A program made the position numbers and the translations under genes. Shown here piece by piece: positions 26,147 through 36,028 of a stretch of DNA of 64,000 bases. The DNA is from Ktedonobacter sp. SOSP1-85 (GTDB taxonomy: Bacteria > Chloroflexota > Ktedonobacteria > Ktedonobacterales > Ktedonobacteraceae): the NCBI RefSeq assembly GCF_016587415.1, contig NZ_BNJI01000001.1, positions 2,023,501 to 2,087,500 of the forward strand, in the 5' to 3' direction. Below the pieces are notes generated by a model that was given only the letters and a program-made list of their open reading frames with translations, did not search any database and was not told the origin of the DNA. Numbering within the stretch: position 1 is the first letter of the stretch; each line of letters begins with the position of its first letter.

Positions 26147-29100
26147 TTAAGGTAAGAGTTTATGCTCAAGCGCGTAACGCGTTGCGGCGCTACGCGAGGT
26201 CACACCAAGCTTGCTATAAATAGAGCGCACATGCGTATTAACAGTGAGAATACTAATGACGAGCTTCTCTGCTATCTGGGCACTGGTCATCCCTGTTGCC
26301 AGCAGGCGCAATACCTCAATTTCGCGCGTTGTTAGTCCAGCCAGGACAGTTGAGGCCGGGGCTGCTGTTTGAGGCTCTTCGTTGTTGGGGATAGAAGCCG
26401 AAGAAAAGGAGAGAGGAGCCTGTGAGCGAGCCTGGAGGACCTGTGAAGGCGTCATAGCCAGCCCCTCAGCAAAAGCCAGTTTAAAGGGTTCCTCGCCAAG
26501 CAAAGCGCGCGCCTGCTGCACAAATTCACTAAAAATGCTCTGGATTGTAGCGGGGATAGCCGGAACGCTACGCCCCCCTGGCGCACAGCCTGGGCCGCCC
26601 CCCATAGACGCGCGGCCCAGGCTGGATACCCCTGGCCCACAACCGCCAGCGCCAGGCCATCCAGCGCATACGCGACGAAGGATTTATACTCATAGTTCGT
26701 CACAGCAAGCAAGGACAGGCTCTCCTCCTGGCGCTCGCGCGCACGGGTGTATTCGCCCTGGAGGGCATAGTTCCATCCTGAGAGTGTCAGGCCCCAGGAT
26801 ATTCCACGCTGATCACCCAGGTCGCGCGCCAATTGTAAGCCTTGCTCAATAAGCGCGCCTCCCTCCTGCATATCGCCATAGAGACCTTTCAGAACACCCA
26901 GGAGCACAGAGGCGTAGGAGATACTGATGCGATCGCCCACACGACCAGCACGCTCAATGCAGCCTTCAAGCACCAGGGTACTTTTAAGTAGATCGGCGCG
27001 TGAGAAGTGAATAAGGCCCAGCATCCAGAGTGCACGGGCCTCTCCCCAGGTCGATCCCGCCTGTTGATGAATCGCCAGGCTCTGCTCGCAGAGGGAGAGA
27101 GCCTGCTCCAGGTCGCCCTCGTCGCGCGCAAGCGAGGCCAGGCGTTCAAGAACGGCGGCATTAGCCCAGCGATGCCCCTTATTGCGCACGAGCACCCCTG
27201 CTGCCTCAAGCGCGGTTCGCGCCTGCTCACCCTCCCCAATCATGACATAGGCGTGGCCAATCGTCCAGAGCGCCATCCCCTGCCCAAACTCTTGCTCAAG
27301 TTCCGCAAAGATCACCCGACTCTTCTCAGCCAGCGCAATAGCTTGTTTATATTCACCCTGGAGGGCGATCATAAGTGCTGTCACACTCAAGGCCTTGGCA
27401 TGCCAGAAGGGGCTCACCTCTTTGGCCGAGGAGAGCAACCACTCAAGCGTGCGTCGTCCCTCACCGATATAACCCTTCGCCCACCAGAACCACCAGAGGG
27501 CAGTAGCCAGCTTCAAGGCATCATCCCACTGCCCCTGTTGGGCAAACCAGATGAGAGCGGTTCGCAGGTTTTTATGCTCCAGGCGAATGCGCCACATCTC
27601 CTGATCCTGATGGCGATCCATATCCTTTTCAGACATGAGGGCCTGCTGCTGCCAGTAATACGCGTATGCACGCTGCACTTCTGCAACATCCTCTTCCTGC
27701 TGTAATCGCTCAAGACCATATTCGCGAATAATCTCCAGCATAAAGAAGCGGGCCTCGTGATCCTCCTGCTCCACACGCGAAAGCAGGCTTTTGTCGATTA
27801 GAGAGGTGAGGTCATCCAGTAAGAGTGGGCGTTCCTGATCGATCCCCAGCGCCTGTTCGAGCGATGCGTGGAGATGTTCGATCATAGGAAGCGTACAACC
27901 GCCTGCGAAAATGGAGAGACGTTTAAATAAACGCTGTTCGCGTGGCGCCAGGAGATCATAGCTCCAGTCTAGGGTATTGCTCAGCGTTTGTTGACGCTCA
28001 GGCACATCCTGAGTGGTGCTCGTCAGGAGAGGAAGACGCTTCTCCAGCCGCTGGAGCAGGGCCTGGGGAGAAAAGACCTTCATGCGAGCCGCCGCCAATT
28101 CAATAGCCAGGGGCAAACCATCCAGGCGGCGCGCGATAGCAGCAATAGTCGCCGCATTCTCAGCCGTAAGGCGAAAGCCAGGCTGCACCGCTTGCGCCCG
28201 CTGGACGAAAAGCTGTACCGCCGCGGATTGAGCCAGAACTTGCGTATCCACCTGGTCCTGGACAGGAAGCGGCAGGGGTAACACTGGATATTCCTGCTCG
28301 CCCACCACGTGCAGGACAGCCCGGCTAGTCACAAGAATTTTCACTTGTGGACAACGCGCCAGCAACTCCACCAGTTGCGGGGCAGCGGCGATCACCTGCT
28401 CAAAGTTATCCAGGATCAGGAGTAAGCGCTTCTCCTTCAAGAAGGCATACAGGCGTTCCACAAGTGCTCCCTCACCGGCTTCGCCCAGGCCGAGGGCATT
28501 GGCAATAAATATGGGCACCTGGCGGGGAACCGTCACTGTCGCCAGGAGAACGAGATAGACGCCGTCGGCAAAGGTATTAAGAAGCTCAGTCGCAACCTGC
28601 AAACTCAGGCGCGTCTTCCCAATCCCTCCTGTTCCCGTCAGGGTCAACAATCGCACATGCGTAGCGCGGAGCAGTTCAGCGACCTCATGTGCTTCCTGGT
28701 CACGCCCAACCAGGGGAGTCAGTTGGGAGAGCAAATAGTATTTATTGCTGGCCACCATGCCCCCGACATCATCTTTGTGGGGCGAGGCAACCTCATCGCT
28801 TACATCCAGGGCGGCACGCTTATCTCCAGGTTCTATAGTTGTAAGTAGCTCCTCCACCACCTGCCGACGCTTGAGATTCTCCTGGGCCAGACTCTGTCCC
28901 GAAAGGGCACGCGCCGCCAGGCTCAGGCGCTCAAGGGAGAGTTCTTCTGACTTCCCTAGATAAACCTTGTGGAGCTTGTTCTCGCGTTTGCGATACCCAT
29001 ACCAGTACCAACCTCGGCGTAGCTGCTCACGTCGAGCGGTAAAGTTGCCAGTATTGCTTTTATAGGCGAAGGAGGCATGTTGCTCATCTTGCAACCATTT

Positions 29101-29205
29101 ATACCACTCAGGGGAGCCTATGGCGATATGTGAGAGTGGGCTTCCTGCGCTATCAAGCAAAAGCAAGCGATCATAGGAGGCTGTTGGAATCTGGGTGCGT
29201 GCCAT
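26147..29205 (-). CDS. LuxR-family NB-ARC/TPR regulator, reading frame interrupted at a G6 tract
   Basis: Two overlapping frames make one regulator of about 1019 aa. The first (29205 to 26452) has an N-terminal Trp/Tyr-rich domain (residues 30-115), an NB-ARC ATPase (T-L-T-G-T-G-G-I-G-K-T-R-L, L-L-L-I-L-D-N-F-E-Q, G-L-P-L-A-I-E-L-A-A) and a TPR array (about 590-870). The second (ending 26147) continues the TPR-linker and carries the LuxR/GerE helix-turn-helix (L-T-T-R-E-I-E-V-L-R-L-L-A-T-G-M). The switch is at 26573-26578, where minus-strand CAG-GGG-GGC contains six G. A one-base minus shift there joins the frames exactly. It could be programmed slippage, phase variation, a real mutation or a sequencing error. 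Without the shift the product lacks its DNA-binding domain. Confidence 0.85.
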
Positions 29206-29353
29206 ACCTGTCGTCTCTCCAATGCAAATATAGATCGGTAACAGGAAGAAACAGAGTTACCTAATAGTGGAGTGTAGCACGTGATTAGGTAACTGTCTAT
29301 GTGTAAGATATAAAAAAGGCATGAAAATCGTTCCCGCATCTCACTATATAGAA

Positions 29354-29391
29354 AAAAGGATGAGATACCTATATAGGTGTCTCATCCTTTT
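29354..29391 (-). terminator. Intrinsic terminator of icd
   Basis: AAAAGGATGAGA-stem with TCTCATCCTTTT and a TATA loop, followed on the minus strand by T residues. It lies about 20 bp beyond the icd stop. Confidence 0.8.
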
Positions 29392-29411
29392 GAGTCTTGC
29401 GCTAGGAGTGA

Positions 29412-30866
29412 TTATTCGCCGGGAATGCGGGAGTAGCCGGGCTTGCCGTCAAAGTTATAGAGGTTTTCCGTCTTGATACAATCGAATCCAGCCGCATGCA
29501 CACGCTCCAGAAGCGAGATGATCTGGGCATGCTCAATCTTTGTACCAATCTCAGGCGCCTGGAAACGGGCGCGCCAGTGATCGGTACAGAAGGTATATGG
29601 TAAGCCATTGGGCCATACTTTGGCTCCGCGATTGGTAATCAGCTTCAGTTCCAGGCCCTCACCACTGACCTGTTTAAAAGCGTTACCTAACTCTTCTGCG
29701 CTCCCCTTGCTCCAATCGAGATAGACATCGACGCCGACCAGTTCTTTGAGGGTGGGAACTTGAGCCTTTGTGGCCTGCGTCTTGCGCTCCTTCGCGGGCG
29801 CGGAAGTGTAGCTCACGGCCTTCAATTGCTCAGGCTTCTGACCCAGGCGCGCAATGATCGCATCGGCGAACTCACGCGTACCAACCTTCTGCTTGCTCAC
29901 ACCATCAGCATAGATATCATAGGTATGAATGCCATCTTCCAGCGTGCGCAACCAGGCGTTATGCACAGCGGTCGCAACCTCTGGCTGATTGATGTGCACG
30001 AGCATCAATACAGCTCCCAGGAGCAGGCCAGAAGGGTTCGCGAGATTCTGTCCCGCGCGGCGAGGAGCCGACCCGTGGATGGCCTCGAACATGGCACAGC
30101 CCTCACCAATATTGGCAGAGCCAGCCAGGCCAACGGAGCCCGCGATCTGGGCCGCGACGTCGGAGAGAATATCGCCATACAGGTTTGGCATCACGACAAC
30201 GTCGAAGGCCTCGGGGGTATCAGCCAGTTTGGCGGCGCCGATATCGACGATCCAGGCCTCATTTTCGATGTCGGGATACTCGGCGGCGATCTCGTCAAAC
30301 ACTTTGTGGAAGAGGCCGTCAGACTGCTTCATGATATTATCCTTCATAAAGCAGGTGACCTTCTTGCGATTATTGCTACGCGCATACTCGAAGGCATAGC
30401 GAATAATCCTTTCGCTACCTGGACGGCTGATGAGCTTCAGGCTCTCCATCATATTGGGCGTCTGCTGGTACTCAATGCCGCTGTAGAGGTCCTCTTCATT
30501 CTCGCGAACGATCACCACATCCATACCAGGATGCTTGGTATCGACAAAGGGATGATACGCGACACAGGGGCGTACATTTGCATAGAGGGAGAAAGCGGTA
30601 CGCACGGCAACATTCAAGCTTTTATAGCCACCGCCCTGGGGAGTGGTAATCGGGGCCTTCAAAAATACCTTGGTGCGACTAAGCGACTCCCAGGCGCTGG
30701 GTTCAATACCGGCACTAATACCGCGCAGATAGACTTTTTCTCCAACCTCTATCTCTTCAATATCTATGCGTGCTCCTGCTGCTTTAATCACCCTCAGAGT
30801 GGCATCCATAATTTCTGGTCCAATGCCATCTCCAGACGCAACAGTTATCGGTACATTCTGTGACAT
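29412..30866 (-). CDS. icd: NADP-dependent isocitrate dehydrogenase, Thermus type
   Basis: A 484-aa enzyme converting isocitrate to 2-oxoglutarate. The isopropylmalate/isocitrate dehydrogenase core (1-330) has G-D-G-I-G-P-E-I, the substrate loop with R-T-A-F-S-L-Y-A-N-V-R-P, E-N-E-E-D-L-Y-S-G-I-E, M-K-D-N-I-M-K and D-V-V-V-M-P-N-L-Y-G-D-I-L-S-D. A C-terminal extension of about 140 residues after a Lys/Thr/Ala-rich linker matches the longer Thermus-type enzymes, not the E. coli type. Cofactor preference is assigned from the family. GGAG precedes the ATG. It is flanked by its own terminator and transcribed away from the lipoprotein gene. Confidence 0.95.
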   Translation of the reverse strand: MSQNVPITVASGDGIGPEIMDATLRVIKAAGARIDIEEIEVGEKVYLRGISAGIEPSAWESLSRTKVFLKAPITTPQGGGYKSLNVAVRTAFSLYANVRPCVAYHPFVDTKHPGMDVVIVRENEEDLYSGIEYQQTPNMMESLKLISRPGSERIIRYAFEYARSNNRKKVTCFMKDNIMKQSDGLFHKVFDEIAAEYPDIENEAWIVDIGAAKLADTPEAFDVVVMPNLYGDILSDVAAQIAGSVGLAGSANIGEGCAMFEAIHGSAPRRAGQNLANPSGLLLGAVLMLVHINQPEVATAVHNAWLRTLEDGIHTYDIYADGVSKQKVGTREFADAIIARLGQKPEQLKAVSYTSAPAKERKTQATKAQVPTLKELVGVDVYLDWSKGSAEELGNAFKQVSGEGLELKLITNRGAKVWPNGLPYTFCTDHWRARFQAPEIGTKIEHAQIISLLERVHAAGFDCIKTENLYNFDGKPGYSRIPGE

Positions 30867-31061
30867 ACGAGTAACTCCATTGTTCGAATTGTTTAGCTGG
30901 TAAAAACACCAACGTCAGTATAGCATATGTCGCCAGAGACTGCTGAACCGCCTTTTCATCAGCACCTGTTCGCGTTGCGTGTATGGTAAAATGAAGCACG
31001 ATAAGCGATATCTACGCTCACGTGAGCAGCGTGGCTTACCTATATGAGAGGATGCAATAGC

Positions 31062-31667
31062 ATGCGCGCCCAATCCTGGCCTCCAACCTTCCTGCACCTA
31101 AAATATTGCCTCCTCTTGCTACTCATCAGTGCCTTTCTGGTCACTGGCTGCGCGCCAGGCAATGAGATCAGCACCAACACAAGCGCACCAATAGCCACGC
31201 CTACCTGGATTCAGACAGGAATGCACAGTACACAGAGTAGTAGCGCAACCTTTCACGTCACAGGCGCCAGGAGCGGCAGCTATACCTGGCAGAGCCATAT
31301 CTTCACCTCTAAGCTTCGTCACGGCTTGAAGGAGTTTACCATCTTCCTCCAGGACCAGGATCACAGTCTCATCATTGCCTTCTATGGATATGAAGGCGCC
31401 AGGACATATACCCTGGAAGGGCCTATCAATGGAGGCGATGTACGCCTGGATTTTGGACACGAAGGAGGAGCATGGGATCTCCAACTGCAAGCAGGCATTC
31501 GCTGCCAGCTGACCATTATACATGACGAGCCTGCCATCCAGCCTAATGTTAATCGTATGCAAGGAAGCTTTAGCTGCCCTCAGCTATCAGCAGTTGGCAC
31601 GCATACGCAGGAGATCATCGCCATCCCCCAGGCCACATTTGATATCCTGATGATACACGAAAGCTAA
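31062..31667 (+). CDS. Secreted lipoprotein of unknown function
   Basis: A protein of about 201 aa with a lipoprotein signal: basic start, hydrophobic L-L-L-L-L-I-S-A-F and lipobox L-V-T-G-C. It is therefore membrane-anchored outside the cell. After a Ser/Thr-rich linker comes a roughly 150-residue beta-rich region with two cysteines (R-C-Q-L-T-I and F-S-C-P-Q-L) that may form a disulphide. No domain was recognised. An ATG six codons upstream (31044) is in frame, but the second ATG has GAGAGG at a workable distance. It is divergent from icd. Confidence 0.7.
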   Translation: MRAQSWPPTFLHLKYCLLLLLISAFLVTGCAPGNEISTNTSAPIATPTWIQTGMHSTQSSSATFHVTGARSGSYTWQSHIFTSKLRHGLKEFTIFLQDQDHSLIIAFYGYEGARTYTLEGPINGGDVRLDFGHEGGAWDLQLQAGIRCQLTIIHDEPAIQPNVNRMQGSFSCPQLSAVGTHTQEIIAIPQATFDILMIHES

Positions 31668-31815
31668 CGTCGACTACGTCATCACCATGGCTGATTCTCA
31701 CCATGTTTTATACGATTCCACGACATACTTTCACTCAATACCCTTCAACATTACGACACACTTCAAGCGTTAATATCACTTTGTATTTTCCTGGCACGTC
31801 CAGGCCCATTTTGCC

Positions 31816-31848
31816 TTGACATATATTTAAAGACAACGTTATCATAAT
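31816..31848 (+). promoter_or_regulatory. Promoter with overlapping LacI-type operator for the sugar ABC importer
   Basis: TTGACA (31816-31821) and TATCAT (31840-31845, 18-bp spacing) form a good sigma-70-like promoter. Overlapping the -10 is AGACAACGTTATCA (31831-31844), a near-palindrome centred on CG with the AACG/CGTT core of LacI/GalR-family operators. It sits about 255 bp upstream of the binding-protein gene. The rest of the gene-free interval 31668-32100 shows nothing else recognisable. No LacI-type regulator gene is in the window. Confidence 0.5.
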
Positions 31849-32100
31849 ACCAACACTAAAGTATATTTGAACGCTTGCTTTCTATAGTAACGGTCTATTG
31901 AGCAGGCACTAGAGCCTCTTCTTTTACATGTTTCGTGCTCAAGAGCACATGCTCACTAGAGAAAGGAGTGTCTATTTTCTTCTACCCATGTGGAGCTTTT
32001 CTTCGTTTTCGACGTTTGCCTGTTCCAGAGTGTTGCTCCATCATCAAGACAGTGATGTCTTTTCCTTCAATGTTGTCAAGAGGAACAAAGGAGAAAAGTC

Positions 32101-33471
32101 ATGAAGTCTCGCTTCAAAGGACTGAATTTACATCTACTGGTGCTCTGTTTATTTCTTGTAGGTCTTATCGCGTTGCCCGCCTGTGGTGGCTCCAGTGATA
32201 ATGGCAAAACCGTGATCCGTGTCGCCTACCAGCAATTTGGACCTCCACCCTACTATGAACAGGAATGGTGGACTCGCGTCAAGCAGCAGGTGGAGGCCGC
32301 GAATCCCAAAATTGAGCTGCAATTACAACCCATCATCGCCGATGAGGGCAGCTACTATACAAAATTGGCGCTTCAGCTCCGTTCAAACAATCCCCCCGAT
32401 ATTGTGCGCGAAGATAGCTTCCTCATTAGCTCGGATGTGACCGCTGGCTACCTGGCGCCGCTTGATGACTATATCAACTCGTGGCCAGATTATAAGCAGC
32501 AGTGGTTCCCCAGCATGCAGAAGATTACCACCTTCAATAACAAGAACTATGGCATCATGGATGGCACCGATGTACGCGGCATCTGGTACAACAAAGATAT
32601 TTTCCAGAAGGCAGGCCTGCCCACCGACTGGCAGCCTAAGACCTGGGCCGATATCCTGACCGCCGCACGCGCGGTTAAAGCCAAGGTCCCAGGCGTGGTG
32701 CCGATGAACCTCTATTCGGGCATCCCCATGGACGAAGCCTCGACCATGCAGGGCTTTGAAATGCTGCTCTACGGCACCAAAGACCCGCTCTACAATTACG
32801 ACACCAACAAATGGATTGCTTCGAGCAAAGGTTTCCAGGATGCGCTAGACTTTGTTAAACAGGTCTACAGTTCATCGAGCTTACTGGGCCCCACCAATGA
32901 TATCGCCCTTAATACCCAGGCGGGTAATACAGTTGCTCAGCAGCTTATGCCGCAGGGCAAGCTGGCAATCGATATTGATGGCTCGTGGCTCCCTGGAAGC
33001 TGGCAGAAGGGTGGCGCCGCTGAATGGCCCGCCTGGCAGAAAACGCTAGGAGTCGCCAAAATGCCGACACAAAATGGCGATGATCCTCAGTATGTCACGC
33101 TCTCCGGCGGCTGGGCCTACTCCATTAGCGCCAACTCAAAGCACAAGAGCGATGCATTCAACATTATCAAAACGGCATTCAACAAAGATAACCTGGCCTT
33201 CTATGATGTGAAAGCATCTCAGATTACGCCACGCAAAGATGTTGCCGAGGTCGCCGACTATAAGAATCTCCCCCTGTCGGACTTTTTCACCGGCCTGGTT
33301 GCCGTTACGCAATTCCGCCCGGGCTTCCCAGCCTATCCCAAGATCTCTGTTGAGATCGACCGGGCCATGCAGAACGTCATGCAGGGCCAAAGCTCCAGCG
33401 ATGCCATGAACGCTTTTTATAACGCGGTCAAGAGTATTGCGGGCGACGATAAGGTAGAGAAGAAAGGTTAA
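32101..33471 (+). CDS. ABC transporter extracellular sugar-binding lipoprotein (family 1 SBP)
   Basis: A 456-aa solute-binding protein. It has a signal sequence ending in the lipobox L-P-A-C-G-G, a mature region starting V-I-R-V-A-Y-Q-Q-F-G, and family-1 features such as P-D-I-V-R-E-D (residue about 100), Y-G-I-M-D-G-T-D-V-R-G-I-W-Y-N-K-D and the late S-G-G-W-A-Y-S-I-S-A-N-S-K-H-K. It would capture an oligosaccharide outside the membrane and hand it to the two permeases that follow. AAAGGAG precedes the ATG. The sugar is not predictable. Separated from the permease genes by a hairpin, it is probably made in excess over them. Confidence 0.93.
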   Translation: MKSRFKGLNLHLLVLCLFLVGLIALPACGGSSDNGKTVIRVAYQQFGPPPYYEQEWWTRVKQQVEAANPKIELQLQPIIADEGSYYTKLALQLRSNNPPDIVREDSFLISSDVTAGYLAPLDDYINSWPDYKQQWFPSMQKITTFNNKNYGIMDGTDVRGIWYNKDIFQKAGLPTDWQPKTWADILTAARAVKAKVPGVVPMNLYSGIPMDEASTMQGFEMLLYGTKDPLYNYDTNKWIASSKGFQDALDFVKQVYSSSSLLGPTNDIALNTQAGNTVAQQLMPQGKLAIDIDGSWLPGSWQKGGAAEWPAWQKTLGVAKMPTQNGDDPQYVTLSGGWAYSISANSKHKSDAFNIIKTAFNKDNLAFYDVKASQITPRKDVAEVADYKNLPLSDFFTGLVAVTQFRPGFPAYPKISVEIDRAMQNVMQGQSSSDAMNAFYNAVKSIAGDDKVEKKG

Positions 33472-33478
33472 GCACTTT

Positions 33479-33552
33479 CAGCACCTGCGGTGCTTCGCCA
33501 AGTTTTATGCTGTGGTGGTGAGCTGGCTAAGCTAGCTCACCACCACAGCATA
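33479..33552. repeat. CAGCACCTGCGGTGCTTCGC motif plus 47-bp hairpin inside the ABC operon
   Basis: A short hairpin (33479-33498) precedes a strong stem (arms 33506-33524 and 33534-33552) between the binding-protein and first permease genes. In this position it could stabilise the upstream transcript or attenuate read-through into the permeases. It shares layout with other copies of the module. Confidence 0.65.
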
Positions 33553-33596
33553 CGCCTACAGAGATAGGTAACTATAGTATTTGAGGAGCGGCAACG

Positions 33597-34553
33597 ATGC
33601 AGGTAAAAACTCCCGCCGTGTCAGTTGAGGCCACGGCATCCCCACCAAAGCGTGTTGTTACGAGCGCCAATAGAAAGCGATTGCGCACAAGTCTGCTTTT
33701 TCTCGCGCCTGCGTTTCTGATTATTCTTATCTTTATGCTCGGCCCCGCCATCTGGGCCGTCTATACCTCGTTTACCAACATGGCTCTGACTGGTGTGGGC
33801 GCGCAGGCTCCCCAGTGGGTAGGTCTACAAAATTTTGTGCGCATCCTGAGTGATGGCGAGTTTCTTAACGCCTTTCGCGTCTCTATTATCTACCTGGTTG
33901 GCTCCGCCTTGATTGGCCAGGCGCTCCTGGGTCTGCTGCTCGCGCTTATGATGCAGAAGCGAAACCACGTCTTTCGCGCGATCCTGGGCGGAATTATCAT
34001 CGCCTGCTGGGTTATTCCGGATGTCGTCGCGGGCTTTATCTGGCAGGCATTTCTAGCGGGTGGGCCACAAAGCGTCCTTTCGCCGGGTTTGCTCAACACG
34101 GTGATAGCAAATCTGACGCTGCCACAACATGCCTGGGTACAAGAATATCCCCTGCCAATGATTATTATCGCCAACATCTGGCGAGGGACGGCATTCTCCA
34201 TGCTACTCTATGCATCGGCCCTGGAGAGCATTCCTCAAGATATGTATGAAGCGGCGTCTATCGATGGCGCAGGTGTGTGGGCCAAGATTTATCATGTAAC
34301 ACTCCCTCTTATTAAGGGGTCTATCGCAACGGATTTGCTTCTCATCACGCTTGCGACGCTGTCGGACTTTACGCTTGTGTATGTGATGACAGGTGGTGGC
34401 ACGACTAATAATGAGCTGCTTACCATCTATCAGTATCGCCAGGCCTTCCAGTTCTACCAGATTGGCTATGGCAGCGCTATCGCACTCCTGATCATTATCG
34501 TAGGCGCGATCCTCTCGCTCCTCTATATCCGTATCCTGCGTATCGACATCTAA
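33597..34553 (+). CDS. Sugar ABC transporter permease (MalF-like)
   Basis: A 318-aa inner-membrane permease with six helices of the binding-protein-dependent family. The EAA loop reads Y-E-A-A-S-I-D-G-A-G-V-W-A-K-I-Y-H-V-T-L-P, which docks with the ATPase. A basic N-terminal tail of about 35 residues precedes the first helix. GAGGAG precedes the ATG. It is paired with the following MalG-like gene. No ATPase gene is present, so a shared MsmX/UgpC-like ATPase elsewhere is likely. Confidence 0.93.
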   Translation: MQVKTPAVSVEATASPPKRVVTSANRKRLRTSLLFLAPAFLIILIFMLGPAIWAVYTSFTNMALTGVGAQAPQWVGLQNFVRILSDGEFLNAFRVSIIYLVGSALIGQALLGLLLALMMQKRNHVFRAILGGIIIACWVIPDVVAGFIWQAFLAGGPQSVLSPGLLNTVIANLTLPQHAWVQEYPLPMIIIANIWRGTAFSMLLYASALESIPQDMYEAASIDGAGVWAKIYHVTLPLIKGSIATDLLLITLATLSDFTLVYVMTGGGTTNNELLTIYQYRQAFQFYQIGYGSAIALLIIIVGAILSLLYIRILRIDI

Positions 34554-34566
34554 AGGAGATCCGAGC

Positions 34567-35388
34567 ATGGTTATCCGCCGTATTATCGTTCCCTCGCTGC
34601 TCTACCTGATCCTGACGGTGATAGGGCTGTTGTTCTTGATCCCGCTGCTCTGGCCCGTATTTGCCAGTATCAATCCCAACGCGCAATTGACGCTTACGCT
34701 TCCTACGGCTCCCAACCTGAGCAATTATATCGACATCATCAGCAATGGCCTCGTCATTCAGCCATTCACGAATAGCCTCATTATGGCCGTCTCGACAATG
34801 GTACTGGTCATCCTCCTCTCCGGGCTGGCTGCGTATCCCCTCTCGCGTTATCAATTCCCCTTCAAAGCTCAGATCATGTATTTAATTCTCTTCGCCAGTG
34901 CGCTGCCAATCCTGGCCCTGGTCACACCGCTGTATGCAATGTACGTTGTGTTGAACCTGCAAGATACACTCCTGGGCTGTATCCTCTTCTTCACCGCTAG
35001 CTCGCTTCCCTTCAGTATCTGGCTTATGAAGAACTTTTTGGACTCCGTTCCCCTGGAATTAGAGGAGGCGGCCTGGATTGATGGTGCCTCTATCCTGGGT
35101 TCATTCACCCATATTCTCTTGCCACTGGCGGCGCCGGGTATCGCCGTCGTGGGCGTCTGGAGCTTTCTGGGCGCCTGGACAAACTTCTTTGTGCCGCTCA
35201 TTATCCTGCAAAATCAGGACCTCTTACCCGCCTCGGTTCATATCTATACCTTTTTCGGGGCCTATGGACAGGTGAATTATGGACAGCTCGCGGCCTATGC
35301 CATGCTGTATGCGCTCCCCGCGGTTCTGCTTTACACCTTTGTTTCGCGCTTCTTTGTCAAGGGCGTGAGTGGGGGCCTCAAAGGCTAA
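34567..35388 (+). CDS. Carbohydrate ABC transporter permease (MalG-like)
   Basis: A 273-aa permease with six helices and the EAA motif L-E-E-A-A-W-I-D-G-A-S-I-L-G-S-F-T-H-I-L-L-P. It forms the heterodimeric channel with the upstream MalF-like protein. It starts 13 bp after that gene, with AAAGGAGA serving as Shine-Dalgarno, so the two are co-translated. The C-terminal F-F-V-K-G-V-S-G-G-L-K-G is the classical ending of this family. Confidence 0.94.
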   Translation: MVIRRIIVPSLLYLILTVIGLLFLIPLLWPVFASINPNAQLTLTLPTAPNLSNYIDIISNGLVIQPFTNSLIMAVSTMVLVILLSGLAAYPLSRYQFPFKAQIMYLILFASALPILALVTPLYAMYVVLNLQDTLLGCILFFTASSLPFSIWLMKNFLDSVPLELEEAAWIDGASILGSFTHILLPLAAPGIAVVGVWSFLGAWTNFFVPLIILQNQDLLPASVHIYTFFGAYGQVNYGQLAAYAMLYALPAVLLYTFVSRFFVKGVSGGLKG

Positions 35389-35411
35389 GGCACTTTTCCT
35401 TAAGTTGTTCT

Positions 35412-35492
35412 CAGCGCCTGCGGCGCTTCGCAGACGTAGAAGAGACGTGGCGTAAAAATGCCGGAGGCATTTTTACGCCACGTCTCTTCTAC
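35412..35492. repeat. CAGCGCCTGCGGCGCTTCGC motif plus perfect 27-bp-arm palindrome
   Basis: The short hairpin at 35412-35431 is followed by a long stem with perfect arms 35436-35462 and 35466-35492, GGA loop. It closes the sugar ABC operon and lies 17 bp before the left end of the IS605 element. Confidence 0.7.
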
Positions 35493-35629
35493 CCAACCGA
35501 GCGTAAAGCCCCTGGCTTCTAGCCATGGGGATACAAGCGAGTCCTTGTTTGGGGCAGGGGCATTGGGGCATGCGTCGTTTGAACAAATGATCTTGACAGT
35601 AGATACCTCTTTGCTGTATACTGTTTTCG

Positions 35630-36028
35630 ATGGGTGAAACGTACAAGAGCAATCGAAACGTGTTTTATAGCTGCCACTATCATGTGGTCTGGTGCCCCAA
35701 ATATCGGCGCAAAGTCCTGATCGGGCCGATTGAAACTCGTTTGAAAGAGATCATTGGACAGGTGTGTCAGGAATGTCGGGCAGAGATCGAAGAACTGGAG
35801 ATCATGCCTGACCATGTTCACTTGCTTGTGGACGTTGATCCTCAATTCGGGATTCATCGTTTGGTGAAGCTGATCAAAGGGCAATCTTCTCGCTTGCTTC
35901 GGCAGGAGTTTGTCGCCCTCAAGCGAAAATTGCCGAGCTTGTGGACAAACTCGTATTTTGTGGGCACAACTGGTGGCACTCCCTTGAGCAGTATCAAACA
36001 CTATATCGAGCAGCAAAAACATGTCTAA
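35630..36028 (+). CDS. tnpA: IS200/IS605 Y1 transposase TnpA
   Basis: A 132-aa HUH single-strand transposase of normal length. The metal-binding pair His62 and His64 is in M-P-D-H-V-H-L-L-V, and the catalytic Tyr125 is in S-S-I-K-H-Y-I-E-Q-Q. The start W-C-P-K-Y-R-R-K-V-L (near residue 21) is typical. It cuts and joins single-stranded DNA at the subterminal hairpins of its element. Apparently intact. Its last codons overlap the first of tnpB. Confidence 0.95.
   Translation: MGETYKSNRNVFYSCHYHVVWCPKYRRKVLIGPIETRLKEIIGQVCQECRAEIEELEIMPDHVHLLVDVDPQFGIHRLVKLIKGQSSRLLRQEFVALKRKLPSLWTNSYFVGTTGGTPLSSIKHYIEQQKHV

Noticed and set aside
29760..30863. 367-codon plus-strand frame
   Set aside because: Antisense shadow of isocitrate dehydrogenase.
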